8,792 nucleotides of DNA, taken from JAAOZP01 sp964616835 (GTDB taxonomy: Archaea; Thermoproteota; EX4484-205; JAAOZP01). Under the pieces are notes generated by a model, which was not told the origin of the DNA, ran no database searches, and was given only the letters and a program-made list of their open reading frames with translations. This document shows positions 1 through 6,375 of this stretch, piece by piece (the first letter of the stretch is position 1; each line of letters opens with the position of its first letter). Both the position numbers and the translations under genes were made by a program. Location: NCBI GenBank assembly GCA_964616835.1, contig CAZTSG010000054.1:1-8792 (forward strand), written 5' to 3'.

Positions 1-1230
1 ATAAGCAGGCTTAAACCAATAGATCTACAAGACTCTTTTTTCAGAACTGCTTACTTGTCTAAATGGAACCCGTTCCAAGAAAGCACTCCGCCGAATGGCG
101 CAATCGTCGCATGTGACGGAAGCTTTGGAGAATCCAGCTTCTCCGGCGGGCTGGTCGTTATAGTTGCAAGAGCCATTGCCCACATTTATTCAGTAAAGCA
201 GGGTAGTGTTACGAGAGTTTTAGAAGTCGATACTAAGGCAGACTACAGACTTCAGGGGAGAGCGATATTCATGAAGACCCTGGAGTTGAGAGTATTAAGG
301 AATGCTATCGAGAAGACATTGCGAGAATACGGTGAAGCCTTCGGAGTATTCGACGGCAGCCTCTACTTAACATTTCTTCACCACGAGGACCGTCTTAAAA
401 GAGTTTCTTGGATTTTCGAGAAATATGTGGAGGAGCTTACAAGCCTCTTAAGGCTCGCTGAAAAAGGTGTAAAAATAGTCGGTGTTTCTAAAGATAGCGA
501 TATAAATTATCTTAGGACAAAGATAATAGCTAGCGTTTTAGCAAAGCTTTGCGGAGAGTCGAATGGCTTAGTAATCCGTGGAAGAAGCTTGAAGAAACTT
601 CTTAAAGATTTTAAGGATAAGTATTGGGATAAGTTGGAAGAATCTTGCTTGTTTCTTAAAGAATTAGAGCAGGATTTTTCTGATGAGGGTCTTTACAGCG
701 AATTAGTTACGGAACCGGGTTTCACGACGCCTCTGGCACTAGCCCCCCACACAATCTTCCTTTCTGGAGAGTCTAAAGCAAAAGGATGGTATGATACTAA
801 CTTTAGGAAGCGTATTGAAAGGGACAGTGATTTATCAGGTGTCTTGAAAAGATTGGATGAGTATTTTTCAAGCACGCCTATAGCTTTAACCTATTGGAAG
901 CCCCCGGGTGTTTCAGTGGTTTACAGGCTGGATGTGCCTGCAAGCTTACTCGGATACCGGGGGGAATGTGGGAATCTGTCTGAAGACGTTTTCTTAGAGG
1001 AAGAAGAATACCTAAGTGCTATGAGGAATATTGTGAGCATGCTAAACTGGATGAGGCAAGGTCCCTATGTAGTATACCCGCTTGTACAAGTGGACAGTAT
1101 TGCTAAGCTGGATAGGAATCTCTACAAGACTGCTTATGAACCAGCCATTGTCGAGGAGCTTCGTAGGAGAGGCTTTAGAGTGAATCCTAGGAAGAGGAAA
1201 ATAAGAGATCTCTTGCTAAGAGGGTATTAA
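1..1230 (+). CDS. nurA: NurA 5'-3' DNA nuclease, 5'-partial at window edge
   Basis: NurA is the RNase H-like nuclease that works with the HerA translocase to resect DNA ends during recombinational repair. The sequence shows the family's two acidic metal-binding motifs: ACDGSFG (Asp at bases 115-117) and VFDGSLYL (Asp at 352-354), 79 codons apart, each on a predicted beta strand. The C-terminus has the YPLVQVDSIAKLDR segment followed by a basic tail. A TTG at 55 could serve as a start, but it leaves only 20 residues before the first catalytic Asp. The frame is open from base 1, and the upstream codons (ending FFRTAYLSKW) read as protein. Family members usually have more residues before this motif, so the true start is probably left of the window. 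At least 409 residues are present. The 3' end overlaps the stop of the opposite oxidoreductase gene. The context of herA-mre11-rad50 about 2.3 kb downstream supports the call. Confidence 0.88.
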   Translation: MSRLKPIDLQDSFFRTAYLSKWNPFQESTPPNGAIVACDGSFGESSFSGGLVVIVARAIAHIYSVKQGSVTRVLEVDTKADYRLQGRAIFMKTLELRVLRNAIEKTLREYGEAFGVFDGSLYLTFLHHEDRLKRVSWIFEKYVEELTSLLRLAEKGVKIVGVSKDSDINYLRTKIIASVLAKLCGESNGLVIRGRSLKKLLKDFKDKYWDKLEESCLFLKELEQDFSDEGLYSELVTEPGFTTPLALAPHTIFLSGESKAKGWYDTNFRKRIERDSDLSGVLKRLDEYFSSTPIALTYWKPPGVSVVYRLDVPASLLGYRGECGNLSEDVFLEEEEYLSAMRNIVSMLNWMRQGPYVVYPLVQVDSIAKLDRNLYKTAYEPAIVEELRRRGFRVNPRKRKIRDLLLRGY

Positions 1231-3014
1231 GAAAATATTCGAAAATCATCTTTTAATCCTTTATTGTCTTTTATAAGATTAAAGAACTCTTCTACTCCCC
1301 TCCTTATCAAGTCTTCGCTTAAAACTCCCAGCGGCGTCTCTTTCTCCAGTATTCTTCTTGGTATTCTAAGACCATTAGGGTCGAAGCCTTCTCTTGTTTT
1401 AAACAAATATTTATTCCTAAGAATTTCTACACCGATCTTTCTTAAGTCCTCCTCTGTAACATGTTCGAAACCTGCGGCGTTTAAAGATTTAACAACTATT
1501 TTAGGTGTATAGATTCCTCTTGCGAAAAAACAAAGTACTAGGCTCGACAAGACCTGGCGCCAAGATTCTTCTTTGAAGAGGTTTTCAACAATCTCTTGCA
1601 ACGTCTCCTTTTTGCCAGTTGCTGCACTCTTCTCATCTATGATGTATCCAGCACTGTCAAGGTGGCTATGTCTAGAACCGGTTAGAAATGTGAGGTATGC
1701 AGCGATTCCAGTATGATATCCTGGCATTTCATTTCCTCCGAAGGATAGTGCAAAATCTAAGCCACCATATTTAGAAGCAGCGTATTCTACACCCTTAGCT
1801 AATGCAGCGTAGAATTCATTCGGCTGGTAGACGATTTTCCTAACAGCTTCTCTATAAGAATTATAGTCTCCCCATCTAAGCTTAATGCCAAGAGTATCAC
1901 TATCCTTTATGATTCCATTTTCATATGCTTCAGTAGCCCAGGCAAGTGTAACGCCTGTACTTATGGCATCAAGCCCTTGTGCTTCAACTTCGTCCATTAG
2001 CCTTAAGAATCCGTTTGGATCAGTTATTCCAAGCATAGACCCTAATGCGTATAACGGTTCATAATCATAAGGTATCATGGTGGTCTTATAGAAGTACGGT
2101 TCATCTTCATAAGGTTCTCTTAAAGTTGCTAAATGTATGCATGCTACCGGACAATGTGAACAAGCAACCCTTCTACCCAAGTATTTTTCAGCCAAATTTT
2201 CTCCAGAAATGTTTTCAGCATCTTTTAGACTAGTCTCTCTGAGGTTTAGCGAAGGCAATGCTCTAAGTTCATTAAGTGGCAGAATGTTTGAAGAGGTTCC
2301 GATGTCATGATATTTCTTCATTAATGAAGACTTTATTGCTAAATGGAATATTTCATCATAAACTTGCCTATAATGATTCGCATCTTTAACTCTGATAGAG
2401 TTTTTACCCGATATTACGATAGCTTTAAGCTTTTTACTTCCGAAAACAGCTCCTAACCCCAGTCTACCGAAGTGACGGTAAGTCTCAACCACTACATTAG
2501 CATAGTATACCATCTTTTCTCCAGCGCTACCTATCCTCATTATCGTCCTAAAGCCTGCTCCTTTTTCAAGCTCTCTCAACACTCTGCCAACAGTATAACT
2601 GTTTTCAACACCCCAAAGTCCGGAAGCGTCTCTAAAGTAAACCTTTTCACCGTGAATTGCTAAGTAAACTGGAGTCTCGCTTGAGCCTCTTATAATTATT
2701 GCACCATATCCCACTAAACGAATGGCGCTGGCCGTTCTGCCTCCGGCATGGCTTTCACCCAAGTTTCCAGTAAGAGGGGACTTGAACATTACAACAGTTT
2801 TTGAAGCCATGGGGAATAGGCCATTCAAAGGGCCAACTGCAAAAATAATCGGGTTCTCTGGTCCTAGTGGATCTGCTTTAACGGGACACTCTTCTAGAAG
2901 TAGCTTTATAGCGACTCCCGTACCCCCTAAGTATTTTTCAAACAGTTCAGACCTGCTCTCTACGTGAAAACTTTTTCGCGAAAGATCTATGTAAAGCACT
3001 TTGTCAATAATCAT
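1227..3014 (-). CDS. Tungsten-dependent aldehyde:ferredoxin oxidoreductase family protein
   Basis: This is a 595-residue cytoplasmic oxidoreductase of the AOR family, whose members use a bis-pterin tungsten (or molybdenum) cofactor and one [4Fe-4S] cluster to oxidise aldehydes to acids or run the reverse reaction with ferredoxin. Visible hallmarks are the N-terminal FEKYLGGTGVA segment, the pterin-binding HAGGR motif (residues 89-93), FGRLGLGAVFGSKKLKAI (182-199), the cluster motif Cys285-x2-Cys288-x3-Cys292 with the distant fourth ligand Cys495, GGNEMPGY (426-433), and GSRHSHLDSAGY (446-457). Length is normal for the family. The start ATG overlaps the ferredoxin stop as ATGA and has a strong Shine-Dalgarno sequence, so it is translationally coupled to the ferredoxin gene. 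Pairing with a four-cluster ferredoxin resembles the AorA/AorB, WorS/WorL and YdhY/YdhV arrangements rather than stand-alone AOR or FOR enzymes. The substrate cannot be read from the sequence. Confidence 0.92.
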   Translation of the reverse strand: MIIDKVLYIDLSRKSFHVESRSELFEKYLGGTGVAIKLLLEECPVKADPLGPENPIIFAVGPLNGLFPMASKTVVMFKSPLTGNLGESHAGGRTASAIRLVGYGAIIIRGSSETPVYLAIHGEKVYFRDASGLWGVENSYTVGRVLRELEKGAGFRTIMRIGSAGEKMVYYANVVVETYRHFGRLGLGAVFGSKKLKAIVISGKNSIRVKDANHYRQVYDEIFHLAIKSSLMKKYHDIGTSSNILPLNELRALPSLNLRETSLKDAENISGENLAEKYLGRRVACSHCPVACIHLATLREPYEDEPYFYKTTMIPYDYEPLYALGSMLGITDPNGFLRLMDEVEAQGLDAISTGVTLAWATEAYENGIIKDSDTLGIKLRWGDYNSYREAVRKIVYQPNEFYAALAKGVEYAASKYGGLDFALSFGGNEMPGYHTGIAAYLTFLTGSRHSHLDSAGYIIDEKSAATGKKETLQEIVENLFKEESWRQVLSSLVLCFFARGIYTPKIVVKSLNAAGFEHVTEEDLRKIGVEILRNKYLFKTREGFDPNGLRIPRRILEKETPLGVLSEDLIRRGVEEFFNLIKDNKGLKDDFRIFS

Positions 3015-3421
3015 GTTGAATCAACCTCCTTTAGAGTTATGACATTATAGTGGCAATAATTTGTGCAGTATCCGCAGTGTGTACATATGTTAGGTTTATT
3101 AGATTCTTCATCCCAAAAAATTGCGCCAAACGGGCATGCTTCTACACACTTTCCACAACCTATACATTTGGATTGATTTAGTATTACACCTCCTCCCTTC
3201 CTCATGACTAAGGCTTTCGTTATACATACTTTCATGCAAGGAGGGTCTGGACAGGCTCTGCACACTATCACAGCAAAACCCCTTTCAACTCCTCCAATCG
3301 ATTTTACGTGAATAGCTGATTTAGCTAAGCCTCCTTCACCGAATCTTCTTGAACACGCAAACATGCAAAGCTGACATCCTACACATTTTTCAGTATCAAT
3401 TACAGCAATCCTTTTAAGCAT
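3011..3421 (-). CDS. Four-cluster [4Fe-4S] ferredoxin subunit of the oxidoreductase
   Basis: This is a 136-residue electron-transfer protein with 16 cysteines in four sets: Cys13/16/19/23, Cys54/57/62/66, Cys86/89/92/96 and Cys113/116/119/123. Three sets have C-x2-C-x2-C-x3-C spacing; the second is C-x2-C-x4-C-x3-C. This pattern is that of the DMSO reductase beta-subunit-like polyferredoxins (AorA, WorS, YdhY), which bind four [4Fe-4S] clusters as an electron wire. There is no signal peptide or membrane segment, so it should act in the cytoplasm. It is the first gene of a two-gene operon and overlaps the oxidoreductase gene by 4 bases, which makes it the probable electron partner of that enzyme. 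The start ATG lies about 28 bases from a good TATA box and has no Shine-Dalgarno sequence, so the transcript is probably leaderless or nearly so. The physiological electron acceptor or donor is not visible here. Confidence 0.92.
   Translation of the reverse strand: MLKRIAVIDTEKCVGCQLCMFACSRRFGEGGLAKSAIHVKSIGGVERGFAVIVCRACPDPPCMKVCITKALVMRKGGGVILNQSKCIGCGKCVEACPFGAIFWDEESNKPNICTHCGYCTNYCHYNVITLKEVDST
3024..3030 (-). promoter_or_regulatory. Shine-Dalgarno site of the oxidoreductase gene
   Basis: On the minus strand the sequence AGGAGGT, within AAAGGAGGTTGATT, ends 9 bases before the oxidoreductase ATG at 3014. It lies inside the last codons of the ferredoxin gene. It is a near-perfect match to the 16S rRNA 3' end and fixes the start of the downstream gene. 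Confidence 0.8.
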
Positions 3422-3422
3422 C

Positions 3423-3443
3423 GCCCTTGGATTGTTACAGGGC
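3423..3443. repeat. Short inverted repeat between TATA box and start of the ferredoxin gene
   Basis: The arms GCCCT (3423-3427) and AGGGC (3439-3443) form a perfect 5-base inverted repeat with an 11-base spacer. It lies exactly between the minus-strand TATA box and the ferredoxin start codon, where a repressor dimer could block transcription initiation. The arms are short and could occur by chance; an operator role is inference only. Confidence 0.3.
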
Positions 3444-3445
3444 TG

Positions 3446-3460
3446 ATTTATAGTCTTTTC
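3446..3460 (-). promoter_or_regulatory. BRE/TATA promoter of the ferredoxin-oxidoreductase operon
   Basis: Read on the minus strand, the sequence is GAAAAGA (BRE-like, purine-rich) followed directly by CTATAAAT (TATA box, 3446-3453). The box centre is about 28 bases upstream of the ferredoxin ATG at 3421. Archaeal transcription usually starts some 25 bases downstream of the TATA centre, which places the start at or within a few bases of the ATG and predicts a leaderless mRNA. This fits the lack of a Shine-Dalgarno sequence before that gene. Confidence 0.65.
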
Positions 3461-3477
3461 GAAATTGCTTACAACCC

Positions 3478-3514
3478 TTAATTTATGGTAAGCTTAGAGA
3501 AGAGGTTTTAAACC
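3478..3514 (+). promoter_or_regulatory. Candidate herA operon promoter and leader
   Basis: A TATA-like TTAATTTAT lies at 3478-3486, about 38 bases before the GTG start of herA, which would give a leader of roughly 10-15 bases. Within 3504-3514 is the near-palindrome GGTTTTAAACC, directly before the start codon. GAGGT at 3502-3506 is a weak Shine-Dalgarno candidate with a long 13-base spacing to the GTG. The TTTATA of the divergent promoter (3447-3452) also reads as a TATA box on this strand and is a possible alternative, giving a leader of about 45 bases. Which one is used cannot be decided from sequence. Confidence 0.35.
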
Positions 3515-3519
3515 AGCAT

Positions 3520-5103
3520 GTGGAGATAAATGGTTCAAGAATATTGATGGAGCCGCTTGGAAGAGTGATAGAAGAATCTACACCGTTCAGATTCGTATTT
3601 AAAACAAACATAGATAACCCGATAGCGCTCCACGACTATGTTTTCGTCGAAGTTAACAATGTTGAAGACGGGAAAATCAGTAAGGAGAAGGTTCTCGCTG
3701 AAGTGATAGGCTTGGGCTCTAAGAACCCTCTGGCTACGGAAAGACTAGTTGCAGACCAGCAGGTATCATCGTATTCTTACAAGCTCGTCTCGGCTGAGGT
3801 CATCGGCTACCTTAAGGATGGCGTGATAATTAGGCCAAAGGTGGCTCCTGACCCTAATTCTCCAGTTTATAGAGCGGACGACGAACTTCTACAGGCTTTC
3901 TTCACAGGCGTTAAGAATAGGATCCCGCTGAAAGTAGCTGCATTGATTAACAGGCCTCAAATAAGTGTTCCAATTCATCTTCAAGACCTTCAATTCCACT
4001 TGGGGATTTTCGCTGCGACGAGAGCAGGCAAGTCGTATTTTGCGGGAAAGCTGATAGAGGAAATTTTAACCAACACCCCGTTCCCCGTTGTAGTTATAGA
4101 TATTCATGCAGACTATGTTATGATGGATAGGAAGTATGATGGGTCTAGACACGGCGATTTCAATGTTGTCGTCTACTATCCGCCGAAAGCGCCTCGGGTA
4201 AAGAGAGTGACTGCGGAGCAGAGAGAGCTCCGCTTGAGCCCTGAGCAATTGACTCATGAGGCTTTGACAGCCCTCCTCGGCGCCACACTAGGTGAAAGGC
4301 AGAAAATAATATTGAGAAGGATACTCAAGAAATTGAAATCTCAAAAGAAGGCTTTCGGCCTTAACGACGTTATTGACCAGATAGTGGAAGAGTTGAATAA
4401 AGCGGATGAGAATGGGAAACCCTTGTTAAAGGGAAATGAGCGGGCAAGATATGAGAGTTTGCTCGCTAGGCTAGAGGACTTAGGCGAAGATATTTCGCTG
4501 CCTCCAACAGGAATAGATGTCTCAGAACTTCTTAGGCCAAAGGCGTTAAGCGTGATTTGTTTAAATGGACTGCGTTCGAAAGTGCAAGACGCTTATGCGA
4601 GCATAATTATAGACATGCTTTTCAGACACCAGGTTTTAAGTAAGAATGATGAGAAGAACTTTACGCCAGTCTTCCTCTTCGTAGAGGAGGCTCATAGAAT
4701 AGCGTCTAGCGAAAGCGGAGGCTACGCTGTGAGAACAATATCTACAGCAATAAGAGAAGGCTCTAAGTTTGGTCTCTTCATGGTTTTAATAAGCCAGCGT
4801 CCTAGAAGCATTGACCCCGACATTCTGAGCAATGTGGGCAATTACGCAGTGATGCGCATAACTAACCAGCAGGATCAGAACGTAATAGAGAGCGCTAGCG
4901 AAAGCTTTTCCCATAGGCTTATAGAAGACTTGCCAGGTTTAAACCAGGGGGAGGCCATTCTAGTAGGCCCCTTCGTACCCTTATCGGCTCATGTGAAAAC
5001 TCTCGAGAGGAAAACAAAACATCATGGAGTAACTCCTGAGCTGAGTTCTCTAATGGAGAGGATTAACGAAACGCTTGAGGAGAGGGAAAGGGGGAGGTGG
5101 TGA
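3520..5103 (+). CDS. herA: HerA hexameric DNA translocase/helicase
   Basis: HerA is a FtsK/HerA-superfamily ATPase that forms a hexamer, drives DNA towards NurA, and cooperates with Mre11-Rad50 in end resection. Residues about 11-110 fit the N-terminal HAS barrel (starting EPLGRVIEE). The ATPase core follows: Walker A AATRAGKS (165-172), IDIHADY (193-199), Walker B VFLFVEEAH (384-392) with Glu389/Glu390, AIREGSKFG (410-418), and the arginine-finger region LISQRPR (423-429). A charged helical insert occupies roughly 230-340. The length of 527 residues is normal. The Walker A lacks the usual first glycine and has Arg where Gly is common. The start is given as GTG at 3520, but ATG at 3547 (Met10) fits the usual family N-terminus at least as well. 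The gene is first in herA-mre11-rad50, and its TGA is 3 bases from the mre11 start in the same frame. Confidence 0.93.
   Translation: MEINGSRILMEPLGRVIEESTPFRFVFKTNIDNPIALHDYVFVEVNNVEDGKISKEKVLAEVIGLGSKNPLATERLVADQQVSSYSYKLVSAEVIGYLKDGVIIRPKVAPDPNSPVYRADDELLQAFFTGVKNRIPLKVAALINRPQISVPIHLQDLQFHLGIFAATRAGKSYFAGKLIEEILTNTPFPVVVIDIHADYVMMDRKYDGSRHGDFNVVVYYPPKAPRVKRVTAEQRELRLSPEQLTHEALTALLGATLGERQKIILRRILKKLKSQKKAFGLNDVIDQIVEELNKADENGKPLLKGNERARYESLLARLEDLGEDISLPPTGIDVSELLRPKALSVICLNGLRSKVQDAYASIIIDMLFRHQVLSKNDEKNFTPVFLFVEEAHRIASSESGGYAVRTISTAIREGSKFGLFMVLISQRPRSIDPDILSNVGNYAVMRITNQQDQNVIESASESFSHRLIEDLPGLNQGEAILVGPFVPLSAHVKTLERKTKHHGVTPELSSLMERINETLEERERGRW
5093..5099 (+). promoter_or_regulatory. 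Shine-Dalgarno site that fixes the CTG start of mre11
   Basis: GGAGGTG, inside the last codons of herA, lies 7 bases before the CTG at 5107. This is ideal spacing and is the main reason, besides the protein motifs, to place the mre11 start there rather than at the ATG 171 bases further on. Confidence 0.7.
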
Positions 5104-5106
5104 GCC

Positions 5107-6375
5107 CTGAAGATCGGGGTCTTTGCCGATACTCACGTAGGCAGGAAGATACCTCTAGAGGTCAGTGATCTAAGGAGACGCGCATATCGGCACGCTTTCA
5201 CGCAATCAATAAACATTTTCATAGAAGAGGGTGTTGACTGCGTTATTCATGCAGGCGACCTCTTTGAGAAGCGTAGTATGACTTCGGAAGACAGTGTTTT
5301 CGTTAAAGAGGAGTTTCAGCGGTTGGTTAGCTCAATAGAAGAGAAGTATAACAAGGATGTTTCGATATTCGTTGTCAGAGGTAATCACGACGGGAGCTAC
5401 GACAATAATGCTCTAGACTTCGTAAAGCATCCTTTAGCAAAGTATCTAAAGATAGTGGGCGAATCGTTAGCTAAAGGGGTGGAAGAGTTCTACGTCGATG
5501 AAAAAATTATGTTAACAGGCTTGTCTTACCATCCTTATGTTTCGCGCGTATTCAAGGAAAGCAAGCCTTTAATCGAAAAAATATTCAGAGCAAGAGACTA
5601 CGTTAAAGTCTTCTTGGTTCACAATTTTATACAGGGGCATCACGATATTCCGCCTGGAACCCCTCCCCATAATTGCTTAAGCGTTAAAGATTTTGAAGGC
5701 CTTGGCGCAGACATCGTGATAGCTGGCCATTTCCACACTAGAGTTGGCCCTGTTGAAGAAAACGGCACGGTCTTCCTAACCCCTGGTGCCACTGAGGCTG
5801 TTGACTTGTCTGATGAAGGGCCTTTCGGAGTATACATCTTGGAGCCGAATACTAGACCCAGGTTTATCCAGATAAAACCCTTGCATGAGATACGCAACTC
5901 TAAAATAGACTCAATGGAAGCTGTGAAATCTAAAGAGTGGTTTATAGAGAATGCTGTGAAAGAAGCTAAATCGTATTATTCTTATTTAAGTGATAAGGGT
6001 GTTGACGGCATACTTCGGCTCGTGATCTCCGGATACTTAGAGGAGGGAGACCCTTCGGAAATAGATTTGGTTTTGAGAAAAGAGTTGTCGAAGCTAATAG
6101 GCCAGGAAAGACTGATTCATGTAGACCTAGTTAATCGCATCGAGGAAATTCCGCAGAAAATAGTTTTCCCCAAAATGGGTACTGGGTTGGATTATATAGC
6201 AACGATCCTGAAGCCTTTGGGAGAGAATATTGGTGAAGCCCTGAGCCTTGTTGAGGAAATAAGCATGACTTTAGATGAAAAGGCCAGTTCTAAAACAGGG
6301 TTGCTTACTAGCTTAGATAGGTCTCGTTTCGTCAAAAGATGGTTGGAAATATTTGAAAAGGTGAAGCTGGAATGA
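5107..6375 (+). CDS. mre11: Mre11 double-strand-break nuclease (CTG start)
   Basis: Mre11 is a manganese-dependent exo/endonuclease that forms a complex with Rad50 and starts processing of DNA ends. With the start at CTG 5107 the protein has 422 residues and all phosphoesterase motifs: FADTHVG (Asp8, His10), HAGDLFE (Asp51), RGNHD (Asn93, His94), LVHN (His172) and GHFH (His208, His210). The C-terminal part fits the capping and Rad50-binding regions. No ATG, GTG or TTG occurs in frame between the herA TGA (5101-5103) and ATG 5278. Starting at 5278 would delete motifs I and II and leave a 365-residue inactive protein. The reading frame upstream is clearly coding and has a strong Shine-Dalgarno sequence. 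CTG initiation is rare, so a strain-specific change or base error in the start codon is an alternative. The gene is 3 bases after herA and overlaps rad50 by 4 bases (ATGA). Confidence 0.9.
   Translation: MKIGVFADTHVGRKIPLEVSDLRRRAYRHAFTQSINIFIEEGVDCVIHAGDLFEKRSMTSEDSVFVKEEFQRLVSSIEEKYNKDVSIFVVRGNHDGSYDNNALDFVKHPLAKYLKIVGESLAKGVEEFYVDEKIMLTGLSYHPYVSRVFKESKPLIEKIFRARDYVKVFLVHNFIQGHHDIPPGTPPHNCLSVKDFEGLGADIVIAGHFHTRVGPVEENGTVFLTPGATEAVDLSDEGPFGVYILEPNTRPRFIQIKPLHEIRNSKIDSMEAVKSKEWFIENAVKEAKSYYSYLSDKGVDGILRLVISGYLEEGDPSEIDLVLRKELSKLIGQERLIHVDLVNRIEEIPQKIVFPKMGTGLDYIATILKPLGENIGEALSLVEEISMTLDEKASSKTGLLTSLDRSRFVKRWLEIFEKVKLE
6359..6364 (+). promoter_or_regulatory. Shine-Dalgarno site of rad50
   Basis: AGGTGA within the 3' end of mre11 lies 7 bases before the rad50 ATG at 6372. 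Together with the ATGA overlap it supports translational coupling and equal production of the two complex partners. Confidence 0.6.

Noticed and set aside
1264..1512. Short plus-strand frames opposite the oxidoreductase (also at 2045-2233, 2472-2663 and 2722-2967)
   Set aside because: All are fully antisense to the well-supported AOR-family gene and show no motif, start context or family likeness.
1227..3421. The redox pair as a transposon or insertion sequence cargo
   Set aside because: I see no transposase, terminal inverted repeats or target-site duplication at either junction. If it was inserted, it was not by a recognisable element.
4934..4945. GGTTTAAACC palindrome within herA, similar to the one before its start codon
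   Set aside because: It lies in conserved coding sequence (Gly-Leu-Asn after LP) and is explained by codons. Two AT-centred near-palindromes are not enough to claim a regulon.
5278..6375. Mre11 starting at ATG 5278
   Set aside because: It would lack the FADTHVG and HAGDLFE metal-binding motifs that are encoded in frame just upstream, next to a strong Shine-Dalgarno site.
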